Below are positions 26,749 to 35,161 of a DNA stretch of 64,000 bases, piece by piece. Both the position numbers and the translations under genes were made by a program. The DNA is from an uncultured Ignavibacteria bacterium (GTDB lineage: Bacteria > Bacteroidota > Ignavibacteria > Tepidaquicellales > Tepidaquicellaceae). The DNA lies in assembly GCA_937974175.1 (NCBI GenBank), contig CALJIG010000037.1, positions 1 through 64,000 on the forward strand, given 5' to 3'. Under the pieces are notes generated by a model. That model worked only from the letters and a program-made list of their open reading frames with translations, searched no databases and was not told where the DNA came from. The first letter of the stretch is position 1; each line of letters opens with the position of its first letter.

Positions 26749-27525
26749 TTGGCTAAAAACGCAGAAAAAGATAAACAATTACAGGAAGATTTAAAGAAAA
26801 ATGGCGAAATCCCCAAACACGTTGCAATCATCATGGACGGCAACGGAAGATGGGCGAAATCGAAGGGCTATAATCGTGTATTCGGACATAAAGAAGGTGT
26901 TAATTCTGCAAGAGATATTGTTGAAGCATGTGTGGAACTCGGCAGTGTAAAGTATTTAACGCTTTATACTTTTTCTACTGAAAACTGGAAAAGACCAAAG
27001 AATGAAGTATCAGTTCTGATGACGCTTTTAATAAAAGCAATTAGAGGTGAGACAGAACGTTTACATCAGAACGGAGTAAGACTTATTGCATCGGGAAACC
27101 TTACAACACTTCCTGAAAAAGTAATGCAGGAACTGAATGACTGTATGGAATATACCAAGGGCAATAACAAGCTGACATTGAACCTTGCTTTGAGCTACAG
27201 CGGAAGATGGGATATTGTTAACGCAGTAAAAAATATCGCGAAAGATTATAAGAACGGAAAGATAACACAGGGTGAAATTAATGATGAATTGTTCTCGGAT
27301 TATTTAGTAACAAAATCAATCCCCGACCCCGATTTAATGATACGTACGGGCGGAGACTACAGAATAAGTAATTTTTTATTATGGCAGCTGGCCTACTCTG
27401 AAATTTACATAGATACAATCTACTGGCCTGATTTCAAACGAAACAGCTTTTATAAAGCAATAGCAGAATATCAAAAACGCGAAAGAAGATTCGGTCTTGT
27501 AAGCGAACAACTACAAAAGAAATAA
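26749..27525 (+). CDS. uppS: Undecaprenyl diphosphate synthase (isoprenyl transferase)
   Basis: UppS adds isopentenyl units in cis to farnesyl diphosphate, giving the C55 carrier lipid for wall and LPS synthesis. The 258-residue protein has HVAIIMDGNGRWAKSKG (about 24-40; catalytic Asp in MDGNGRW). It also has TLYTFSTENWKRPKNEV, LSYSGRWDIV and DPDLMIRTGGDYRISNFLLW. The start is TTG at 26749; no closer ATG precedes the catalytic block. It leads the envelope cluster and is 10 bp from bamA. Confidence 0.96.
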   Translation: MAKNAEKDKQLQEDLKKNGEIPKHVAIIMDGNGRWAKSKGYNRVFGHKEGVNSARDIVEACVELGSVKYLTLYTFSTENWKRPKNEVSVLMTLLIKAIRGETERLHQNGVRLIASGNLTTLPEKVMQELNDCMEYTKGNNKLTLNLALSYSGRWDIVNAVKNIAKDYKNGKITQGEINDELFSDYLVTKSIPDPDLMIRTGGDYRISNFLLWQLAYSEIYIDTIYWPDFKRNSFYKAIAEYQKRERRFGLVSEQLQKK

Positions 27526-27535
27526 ACAAAACTTA

Positions 27536-29905
27536 ATGCTCAATCAAAGAAAAGTATTTTTATATTTATTATCGTTATTCATTTTTTCTTCCCTCTTAAC
27601 AAACGGAAATATTTACTCGCAAACGGGTCCGCCTGTATATAAAATTGTAAGTGTAAATACCAAGGGCAATAAAAATTACGATTCAAAAACAATTGTTTCA
27701 TACACCGGTCTTCAGGTCGGGCAGGAAATAGCTATCCCTTCAGAAGAGACAAGAGATGCCGTTAAGAAGCTTTGGAATCTCGGACTTTTCTCCGATATAA
27801 AAATTTACATAGATAAAAAATTCGGTTCCGATGCTTATTTAATAATTGAAGTCGCTGAGTATCCGAGAATTGAATCTATTGAAATTACCGGCAATGATGA
27901 TCTCGATAAAAAAGATCTGGAAACAAAAGTAAATATGGTTAAGGGTGAAGTTATCACTGACCAGAAGCTGAAAGATATTGAATATAATCTGATGAAATAC
28001 TATGCTGAAGAAGGATATGCGCTTGCCACTGTAAAAACAGATATGCTTGTTTCTGCCAGCAATGAAGCAAGAGTAAGAATAAAAATAAGTGAAGGTAAAA
28101 GCTTAACTGTAAGAAAGATTCAGTTCGAAGGAAACAAAGCTATAAAGTCAGATGATTTAAAGGACGAGATGTCCGAGACCTCTGAAAAAGTATGGTGGAA
28201 ATTCTGGGACGGCGCAAAATTCGATAAGAAAAAATTTGAAGAGGATAAAAAACTCATCACCAATTATTACAAAGAAAAAGGTTACAGAGATGCAGTTATC
28301 CTGGAAGATGATTTAAAAATTGATCCTGCAAAAGAAAATGTTAACATTGTAATTAAAGTAGATGAAGGTAAAAAGTTTTATATAAACAATATAAAGTTCG
28401 AAGGCAATAAGCTGTACAGTGATACAGTTTTAAGCGCAAAACTTGGGTTTAAAAAGGGCGACGTTTATAACACTAAGAAATTGCAGATGAACATCTACAG
28501 CAACGAAGCGGAAACCGATATCAGCTCAACTTATCTTGATAACGGATATCTTGCATTCAATGCCGATGTAGAAGAAAAAGTAGTCGGCGATAACAAAATA
28601 GATTTAGTAATAACAATTACTGAAAATAATCCTTTCAAATTCGGACTTGTAAATTTTGACGGTAACGATAAAACAAAAGATAAAGTTTTAAGAAGAGAGC
28701 TTTACACAATACCAGGAGATTATTTCACAAAGAGCGCGGTAAAAAGAAGCCTCGAGCAGTTAAGAGCATTAAATTATTTCAATCCTGAAAAATTAACACA
28801 GGATATTCAGCTTGCAGGCGATTCAACTGTAAACATGAAATATATAGTCGAAGAGCGTTCATCTGACCAGTTCAATGCATCGGTAGGTTACAGTGGAAGC
28901 TTCGGTATTACGGGTTCATTAGGATTAACATTCAATAACTTTGATATCTCCCAGCCTCTCTCAGGCGGTGCAGGACAAATTTTAAATTTCAACTGGCAGT
29001 TCGGTGAAGGCGGAACTTACAGAACATTCTCTATTGGTTTCACGGAACCTTGGCTATACAATACTCCGACATCTTTAGGTTTTAATTTGTATGATACGAG
29101 ACAAAATTATTCTTACGACATCCGTGAGACGGGTATTTATGCAACAATCGGAAGAAGATTAAAATGGCCGGATGACTTTTTCAGAATTGATTATCAGGTA
29201 AAATATCAGAAGACTGAAGTTATTAACGGCGATAATTATTATCAAACAGGTACCAGAGACCAGATAGCTTTAAAACAAATTTTAACACGTTCATCCGTAT
29301 TCGACCCTGTGTTCCCTACTTCAGGTACAAAGTTCCAGTTATCAACCGAGCTTTCAGGCGGACCTTTTCTCCCGGGAAATACAGAATACATAAAAAATAT
29401 TTTTACAATCGATGCTTACGAAGCTTTAACACGTGACAGGAAGTTAGTTCTTTATACTAACTTTAATTTCTCTTTCATAAATTCACTTGCAAGCGATAAG
29501 TATCTTCCCCCGACAGAAACATTCTATATGGGCGGTAACGGATTAACATACAATACAATTTCTCTAAGAGGTTATGATGACAGAAATATCGGACCGAAGT
29601 CTACAAGCGGCAGCCCTATCGGCGGTAAAGTAGCAATTAAATACTCTGCAGAATTAAGATATGCATTATCATTAGACCCGCTTCCGATTTTTATTCTCGC
29701 ATTTGCAGATGCAGGAAATGTATGGGGTGATATTAAAAAGACTGACCCGTTTGATTTAAGACGTTCAGTTGGTTTCGGTACAAGACTTCTTTTACCGGCA
29801 GTAGGCTTGGTAGGATTTGATTTCGGATACGGATTTGACAGACTGATTGAACACAAACAGGAGCCGAAATGGTTATTCCACTTCCAGTTTGGAAAGGGAT
29901 TTTAA
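27536..29905 (+). CDS. bamA: BamA/Omp85 outer-membrane assembly factor
   Basis: BamA folds beta-barrel proteins into the outer membrane. The 789-residue protein has a signal peptide (about 1-29, ending IYSQ) and five POTRA domains (about 35-410; recurrent FEGNK, VDFDG-like starts such as VNFDGNDKTKD). A 16-strand barrel with GGNGLTYNTISLRGYDDRNIG (the RGY motif of barrel strand/loop 6) and a C-terminal aromatic strand ending FQFGKGF complete it. In the cluster uppS-bamA-skp-skp it is followed by its periplasmic chaperones. Confidence 0.95.
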   Translation: MLNQRKVFLYLLSLFIFSSLLTNGNIYSQTGPPVYKIVSVNTKGNKNYDSKTIVSYTGLQVGQEIAIPSEETRDAVKKLWNLGLFSDIKIYIDKKFGSDAYLIIEVAEYPRIESIEITGNDDLDKKDLETKVNMVKGEVITDQKLKDIEYNLMKYYAEEGYALATVKTDMLVSASNEARVRIKISEGKSLTVRKIQFEGNKAIKSDDLKDEMSETSEKVWWKFWDGAKFDKKKFEEDKKLITNYYKEKGYRDAVILEDDLKIDPAKENVNIVIKVDEGKKFYINNIKFEGNKLYSDTVLSAKLGFKKGDVYNTKKLQMNIYSNEAETDISSTYLDNGYLAFNADVEEKVVGDNKIDLVITITENNPFKFGLVNFDGNDKTKDKVLRRELYTIPGDYFTKSAVKRSLEQLRALNYFNPEKLTQDIQLAGDSTVNMKYIVEERSSDQFNASVGYSGSFGITGSLGLTFNNFDISQPLSGGAGQILNFNWQFGEGGTYRTFSIGFTEPWLYNTPTSLGFNLYDTRQNYSYDIRETGIYATIGRRLKWPDDFFRIDYQVKYQKTEVINGDNYYQTGTRDQIALKQILTRSSVFDPVFPTSGTKFQLSTELSGGPFLPGNTEYIKNIFTIDAYEALTRDRKLVLYTNFNFSFINSLASDKYLPPTETFYMGGNGLTYNTISLRGYDDRNIGPKSTSGSPIGGKVAIKYSAELRYALSLDPLPIFILAFADAGNVWGDIKKTDPFDLRRSVGFGTRLLLPAVGLVGFDFGYGFDRLIEHKQEPKWLFHFQFGKGF

Positions 29906-29950
29906 AATAAATTTTAATAATTTAATAAATACTTAAAGGAGAACTATTCT

Positions 29951-30517
29951 TTGAAAACATCAGCAATAAAAATGGCATTTGTTCTGGCCGCATTCATTAT
30001 TTTAATGGGCGCAGGCAAATCATACTCTCAGGTTAAAGTTGCCTATGTAGATTCGGAAACAATTTTAAAACAGCTTCCTGAATACACACAAATAACAAAA
30101 GACTTACAAGGTGTAGCTAAATTATATCAGGATACCATTACTGCAAAAGAGAATGAGATAAAAACAAAAGCTCAGACAATGCAGACAAGATATGAAGAAG
30201 TTCAGAAACAAGTTCAGGCAGGACAAATAACTACAGATGCACAAAAGCAGGCAGTTGAGCAGGAGCTTCAAACAATGCAGACAGAAGTAAGAACACTTGA
30301 TGAAAGCCTTACTTACTACAAACAATTTGCAGACAGAGACCTTGCTTCAAGACAGCAGGAAATGTTCAAACCTGTTCAGGAAAAAGTTACAAAGACAATT
30401 GAATCAGTTGCAAAGGAAATGAAAATAAATTTTGTTCTGGATAAATCGACAGGCGCAATGGTTTACGGTGATAAAGAATTTGATATTACATTCAAAGTTT
30501 TAGATAAACTAAAATAA
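29951..30517 (+). CDS. OmpH/Skp-like periplasmic chaperone, copy 1
   Basis: The 188-residue protein has a signal peptide (about 1-26, ending SYSQ) and the OmpH start VKVAYVDSETILKQLPEY. A long Gln- and Lys-rich coiled-coil hairpin follows (about 55-145), then VQEKVTKTIESVAKEMKINFVLD. Skp-type trimers hold unfolded outer-membrane proteins on the way to BamA. The start is TTG at 29951 with AAAGGAGA eight bases upstream, a strong ribosome-binding site that decides the start. Confidence 0.9.
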   Translation: MKTSAIKMAFVLAAFIILMGAGKSYSQVKVAYVDSETILKQLPEYTQITKDLQGVAKLYQDTITAKENEIKTKAQTMQTRYEEVQKQVQAGQITTDAQKQAVEQELQTMQTEVRTLDESLTYYKQFADRDLASRQQEMFKPVQEKVTKTIESVAKEMKINFVLDKSTGAMVYGDKEFDITFKVLDKLK

Positions 30518-30577
30518 TTTTTTCATTTGAGTCTATTTATCCTATTTTTCAAAAACTAAAATTTTTTAAATTTTATT

Positions 30578-31102
30578 ATGACTAAATTAAAAATATTTTT
30601 ATTTTTCGTTGGTATACTGATAGGAGTATCATCTTTTGCCTCAGCACAGACAAAAGTAGGATATATAGATTCAAGAAAAATCATCGATGCAATGCAGGAG
30701 TCACGCGATGCAAAGACAAGGCTTGATAATCAGGTGGTAGAGTGGCAGACAGAGCTTACAAAACTTCAGGACAGCTTAAAAATTATCAAAGATGATTATG
30801 AGAAGAAAAAACTAATTTTAACAGACCAGCTTAAAACTCAGTTTGAAAGTGATATTAAGAGAATTGACGAGGCTATTACAAGTTTTAAAGTTCAGAAGTT
30901 CGGTGAGAACGGAGAGTATTTTGTAAAACAGGTTGAATTTATGAAACCTGTTCAGGACAGAATTTTTCTTGCAATAGAAAAAGTTGCCAAGGAAGACGGC
31001 TTTGATTATGTATTCGACAGGAGCAGCGAGATTTTACTTCTCTATGTGAATGAAAAATATGACCTGACGGCAAAAGTTCAGAAAATTGTAGAAGGAAAAT
31101 AA
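30578..31102 (+). CDS. OmpH/Skp-like periplasmic chaperone, copy 2
   Basis: The 174-residue protein is a paralogue of the preceding one, with a signal peptide (ending FASAQ), TKVGYIDSRKIIDAMQESRD, a charged coiled coil and VQDRIFLAIEKVAKEDGFDYVFD. Both copies keep the family ends but differ widely in the coiled coil. Two Skp genes after bamA are common in Bacteroidota-type genomes. It lies 60 bp after copy 1 and 45 bp before lpxD. Confidence 0.9.
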   Translation: MTKLKIFLFFVGILIGVSSFASAQTKVGYIDSRKIIDAMQESRDAKTRLDNQVVEWQTELTKLQDSLKIIKDDYEKKKLILTDQLKTQFESDIKRIDEAITSFKVQKFGENGEYFVKQVEFMKPVQDRIFLAIEKVAKEDGFDYVFDRSSEILLLYVNEKYDLTAKVQKIVEGK

Positions 31103-31147
31103 AATATTTCACTTCAGCCGTTCCATTTAAGCTTTACACAATACTAA

Positions 31148-32182
31148 ATGAAACTATCAGAGATTGCAAAAATATTAAATGTAGATTTTGATAAATCGAA
31201 AGACATTGAAATAAATAGAATCTCAAAGATAGAATCATCTTCTCAGGGTGATATTTCTTTTATCGCCAACCCCCAATACGAAAAATATTACAGCACTACA
31301 AATGCATCGGCATTAATTGTAAATAAAAATTTTCATCCTGAAAATCTCCGGGATGATATTTTTTTATTAGCCGTAGATGATTCTTATAATTCATTTGTAA
31401 GAATTTTAAATGAGTTTTCACAGGGGTTAGTAATAGATAAAAAAGGAATCTCGGAAAAATCTTCCACAGGTAAAAACTGCGCTATAGGTGAAAATATTTT
31501 TATTGACGATTTTGTGTCAATAGGAAATAATTGTTTCATAGGAGATAATGTAAAAATTTTCTCCAATACTACTATCGGTGATAATGTTAAAATTTCGGAT
31601 AACACTGTTATATACGCCGGTGTAATAATTTATAATGACTGTGAAATAGGAAAGAATAATATAATACATTCAGGTACAATAATAGGCAGTGACGGCTTCG
31701 GGCAGGTAAGACAGACAGACGGCTCATTTAAAAAAATTCCGCAGATAGGAAATGTTGTAACTGAAGAAGATGTTGAAATTGGCAGCAACTGCTCTATAGA
31801 CAGAGCCACAATAGGAGAGACAAGGATTTGCAAAGGCGTGAAGCTTGATAATCAGATACAAGTAGCTCATAACGTTATCATAGGAGAAAACACTGTGATT
31901 GCTGCGCAGACAGGAATTGCAGGCTCAACTAAAATCGGCAAACGATGCATGATTGGCGGGCAGGCCGGGATTGTAGGACATATAGAAATTTGTGATGATG
32001 TTATTATTGGCGCATCGGTTGGCGTTTCAAAATCAATAACGAAGCCCGGAGTTTATTTAGGTTACAGGGCAAAGCCGCAGGCAGAAGACCTGAAGCAGGA
32101 AGTGCGGATAAGAAATCTTGAGAAGCTTGAAAAAAGAGTAAAAGAATTAGAGTTAATCATAAAAAATTTACCCCATAAATAG
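31148..32182 (+). CDS. lpxD: UDP-3-O-acyl-glucosamine N-acyltransferase LpxD
   Basis: LpxD adds the N-linked acyl chain in the third step of lipid A synthesis. The 344-residue protein has an N-terminal uridine-binding domain (about 1-100; SSQGDISFIANPQYEKYY). A left-handed beta-helix of hexapeptide repeats follows (about 105-300), with the catalytic His region LDNQIQVAHNVIIGENTVIAAQTGIAGS. A C-terminal helix ends the protein (LEKLEKRVKELELIIKNL). It abuts lpxC without a gap. Confidence 0.95.
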   Translation: MKLSEIAKILNVDFDKSKDIEINRISKIESSSQGDISFIANPQYEKYYSTTNASALIVNKNFHPENLRDDIFLLAVDDSYNSFVRILNEFSQGLVIDKKGISEKSSTGKNCAIGENIFIDDFVSIGNNCFIGDNVKIFSNTTIGDNVKISDNTVIYAGVIIYNDCEIGKNNIIHSGTIIGSDGFGQVRQTDGSFKKIPQIGNVVTEEDVEIGSNCSIDRATIGETRICKGVKLDNQIQVAHNVIIGENTVIAAQTGIAGSTKIGKRCMIGGQAGIVGHIEICDDVIIGASVGVSKSITKPGVYLGYRAKPQAEDLKQEVRIRNLEKLEKRVKELELIIKNLPHK

Positions 32183-33589
32183 ATGTTTGAAAAACAAAGA
32201 ACAATAAAAAATGCTATTACCTTATCAGGTGTAGGATTACATACTGGAAACAAATCCAACATGACTTTTAAACCTGCGCCGGAAGATTTCGGAATAAGAT
32301 TTAAAAGAATTGATATTGAGAATTCACCTGAAATTCCCGCAGATGTTGACCACGTAACTGATTTATCGCGCGGAACAACTATTGCTGTTAATGGCGTTGA
32401 AGTGCATACTGTAGAGCACGTACTTGCAGCTATTATGGGATGCGAAGTTGATAATCTTTTAATAGAGCTTGATTCAAATGAAGTTCCCATCATGGATGGA
32501 AGCGCAAAGGCATACGTTGAAACATTGCATAAGGCTGAATTCGTTGAGCAGAGTGCAAATAAAGATTATTTAATAATTGAAGATACAGTTCACTATCAGG
32601 ATACAAAAAATAATGTTGATATAGTTGCGCTGCCTTTGAAAGATGATTTCAGAGTTTCAGTTATGATTGATTTTAATAATCCGGCCTTGGGTGTGCAGCA
32701 TACTGGATTATTCAGCATGCAGAAAGAATTTGCAGAACAGTTTGCTCCTTCAAGAACATTTTGCTTTTTAAGCGAAGTTGAAATGCTGAGAGCAAATAAT
32801 CTTATTAAAGGCGGAGATATAGATAATGCAATTGTGATAATGGATATGGAGCTATCAGATGAAGATTTTGAAAAAATGAAGAAGAGACTAGGGATTGAAA
32901 AAAGCGTTATCATGGGTTCGAACGGAATTTTAGATAATAAAGACCTGAGATTTAAAAACGAGCCGGCAAGACATAAGCTATTGGATTTGATTGGTGACAT
33001 GGCTTTGATTGGCGCGCCGATTAAAGGGCAAATTCTTGCAGCGCGTCCGGGGCATAGAGCAAATGTAGAATTTACTAAAATGCTCCGCAAACTTTATCTG
33101 CAGAAGAAGCTTGAGAAAAAATACCAGACATTAAAATCCGCTAAAGGAGTTTATGATATTGAAGAGATTTTAAAAATTCTTCCGCACAGATATCCGTTTG
33201 TGATGGTTGATAAGATTATTGAAATTGAAATGGGTAAAAGAATTGTCGGTGTAAAAAATGTTACTATCAATGAGCCCTTTTTTCAGGGGCATTTCCCCGG
33301 AAAACCCGTAATGCCGGGAGTAATGATTATCGAAGCTATGGCGCAGACAGGATGCATTTTAATTTTGAATGAGCTGGGCGATACCTCTAATAAGCTTGGT
33401 TACTTTGCATCAATTAAAGAAGCAAAAATGAGAAAACCTGTTGTACCGGGTGACCAGTTAGTAATTGAAATGGAACTGATATATTTCAGAAGAGGAATTT
33501 GTAACTTAAAAGGCAAAGCTTATAAAGGATATGTCGGCGGTGAAATTGCGTGCGAAGCAGAAATTACAGCAGCAATTGTTGACAGATAA
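32183..33589 (+). CDS. lpxC/fabZ: LpxC-FabZ bifunctional fusion
   Basis: Residues about 1-310 are the zinc deacetylase LpxC, which commits UDP-3-O-acyl-GlcNAc to lipid A. Motifs are SGVGLHTGNKSNMTF, VHTVEHVLAAIMG (zinc His) and HKLLDLIGDMALIG (zinc His and Asp). Residues about 320-468 are FabZ, the beta-hydroxyacyl-ACP dehydratase of fatty acid synthesis: HRYPFVMVDKI and EPFFQGHFPGKPVMPGVMII with catalytic His and Glu. The fusion is typical of Bacteroidota/Chlorobi. lpxA, which usually follows, is not here; a repeat follows instead. Confidence 0.96.
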   Translation: MFEKQRTIKNAITLSGVGLHTGNKSNMTFKPAPEDFGIRFKRIDIENSPEIPADVDHVTDLSRGTTIAVNGVEVHTVEHVLAAIMGCEVDNLLIELDSNEVPIMDGSAKAYVETLHKAEFVEQSANKDYLIIEDTVHYQDTKNNVDIVALPLKDDFRVSVMIDFNNPALGVQHTGLFSMQKEFAEQFAPSRTFCFLSEVEMLRANNLIKGGDIDNAIVIMDMELSDEDFEKMKKRLGIEKSVIMGSNGILDNKDLRFKNEPARHKLLDLIGDMALIGAPIKGQILAARPGHRANVEFTKMLRKLYLQKKLEKKYQTLKSAKGVYDIEEILKILPHRYPFVMVDKIIEIEMGKRIVGVKNVTINEPFFQGHFPGKPVMPGVMIIEAMAQTGCILILNELGDTSNKLGYFASIKEAKMRKPVVPGDQLVIEMELIYFRRGICNLKGKAYKGYVGGEIACEAEITAAIVDR

Positions 33590-33595
33590 AAACCT

Positions 33596-33819
33596 GAATC
33601 ACTGATTACATTGATTTAAAATGAAAACTTTAATCACTGATTACTCTGATTTAAAATGAAAATTTTAATCACTGATTACTCTGATTTAAAATGAAAATTT
33701 TAATCACTGATTACTCTGATTTAAAATGAAAACTTTAATCACTGATTACACTGATTTAAAATGATTGAAATGAATTCCAATCAATTTAAATCAGAATTAA
33801 TCAGCGAAATCAGTGATTC
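33596..33819. repeat. Expanded aatcactgatt element with five 35-bp tandem units
   Basis: Five direct units of exactly 35 bp start at 33597, 33632, 33667, 33702 and 33737, each beginning aatcactgattac and running through tgatttaaaatga. An inverted arm (33781-33818, taatcagcgaaatcagtgat) closes the element. The units are almost identical and have no unique spacers. The element fills the gap between the convergent lpxC/fabZ and pgk genes, and its right edge provides two bases of the pgk stop codon. Confidence 0.92.
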
Positions 33820-35035
33820 AAATATTCGTTAATGCTTCAACTCCGGGCAGTTTTTTCCCTTCGAGGAATTCCAGAGAAGCGCCGCCGCCTGTAGAAACGT
33901 GCGATACTTTTTCATCAAGCCCTGCCTTTGCAATTGCGCTTGCAGAGTCTCCCCCGCCGATAATTGTAATAGCGCCTTTATCAGTTGCATCTGCTAAAGC
34001 TTTTGCAATTTCAAAAGTACCCTTTGCAAAGTTATCCATTTCAAAAACGCCCATCGGTCCGTTCCATATAATTGTTTTTGAATTAGCTATCTCATCGCTG
34101 AATGTTTTGATTGTATCAGGACCTATATCCATTCCCATCCAGTCGCTATGGTCTTCAGGAAGAGCATCGGCTTTAAATATTTTTGATTCAGCAGCGTTAT
34201 CGAATTTACTTGCATATACTACATCAGTAGGCAGCAATAATTTTTTATTGGATGACTTAGCTTTTTCCAGAATTTCTTTTGCAAGCTCAACTTTATCTTC
34301 TTCTAAAAGAGATTTTCCAATATTATATCCTAAAGCTTTATAGAAGGTGAACATCATTCCGCCGCCTATTAAAATTGAATCTGCTTTTGTCATTAAATTT
34401 TGAATTACATCTATCTTACCGGAAATTTTTGAACCGCCGAGAATTGCGCATAGTGGTTTCTTCGGATTATCGATTGCATCTGCCAGATAATTTAATTCTT
34501 TCTCCATCAGATATCCTGCAGCGCATTCTTTAATATAATGTGTTACGCCTTCTGTAGAGGCATGCGCTCTGTGCGCTGTGCCGAATGCATCATTGACATA
34601 AATATCGCCGTATGAAGCCAGCTTCTTGGCGAACTCAGCATCATTTTTTTCTTCTTCTTTATAAAATCTTAAATTTTCGAGTAACAGAATATCTCCATCT
34701 TTCATTTCATCTATCATGCGCGGAACATTATCGCCTATGCAATCATCTGCAAAAAATATTTTTCTTTGCAGCTGATTTGATAAAAATTCTGCTACAACAT
34801 TCAGTGAATATTTTGGATTTTTTTCTCCTTTAGGTCTGCCGAGATGGCTCATTAAAATACACTTTCCGCCGCGTGTGCATATTGCTGCTATAGTGGCAAG
34901 TGATTCCATTATTCTTTTCGGATCGGTTATTTCACGATTCTCATCAAGCGGTACATTGAAGTCTACTCTTACAAGTATACGTCTGCCCTTAATTTTCTTT
35001 TGTTCGATTAAATCATTTACAGTGAGTTTGTTCAT
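33818..35035 (-). CDS. pgk: Phosphoglycerate kinase
   Basis: Pgk moves phosphate between 1,3-bisphosphoglycerate and ADP in glycolysis and gluconeogenesis. The 405-residue protein has RRILVRVDFNVPLDENREI (about 18-36), HLGRPKGEKNPKYSL, ENLRFYKEEEKND, a GGSKISGKIDVI block, NGPMGVFEM and GGGDSASAI. It ends LEGKKLPGVEALTNI. The TGA stop lies where the neighbouring repeat begins, so the last residues may have been changed by repeat insertion. Start ATG at 35035. Confidence 0.96.
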   Translation of the reverse strand: MNKLTVNDLIEQKKIKGRRILVRVDFNVPLDENREITDPKRIMESLATIAAICTRGGKCILMSHLGRPKGEKNPKYSLNVVAEFLSNQLQRKIFFADDCIGDNVPRMIDEMKDGDILLLENLRFYKEEEKNDAEFAKKLASYGDIYVNDAFGTAHRAHASTEGVTHYIKECAAGYLMEKELNYLADAIDNPKKPLCAILGGSKISGKIDVIQNLMTKADSILIGGGMMFTFYKALGYNIGKSLLEEDKVELAKEILEKAKSSNKKLLLPTDVVYASKFDNAAESKIFKADALPEDHSDWMGMDIGPDTIKTFSDEIANSKTIIWNGPMGVFEMDNFAKGTFEIAKALADATDKGAITIIGGGDSASAIAKAGLDEKVSHVSTGGGASLEFLEGKKLPGVEALTNI

Positions 35036-35109
35036 AGAAATGAATTGAGTTATTAAAGTTTAAAAATAATCATTATGGATTTTAAAAAATATGGAGAAAT
35101 ATAAACAAA

Positions 35110-35140
35110 AAAGCCCGCTGAATTTCTTCAAACGGGCTTT
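35110..35140 (-). terminator. Terminator of the 35162 cargo gene
   Basis: On the minus strand aaagcccg and cgggcttt pair around a short loop and are followed by a T-run (complement of aaaa at 35107-35110). It lies 22 bp after the stop codon. Confidence 0.8.
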
Positions 35141-35161
35141 AGTAAACGTGTATATAAAAAT

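Noticed and set aside
33597..33771. Regular 35-bp repeats as a CRISPR array
   Set aside because: Units follow each other directly without spacers, and no cas gene is present; it is a tandem expansion of a palindromic repeat.
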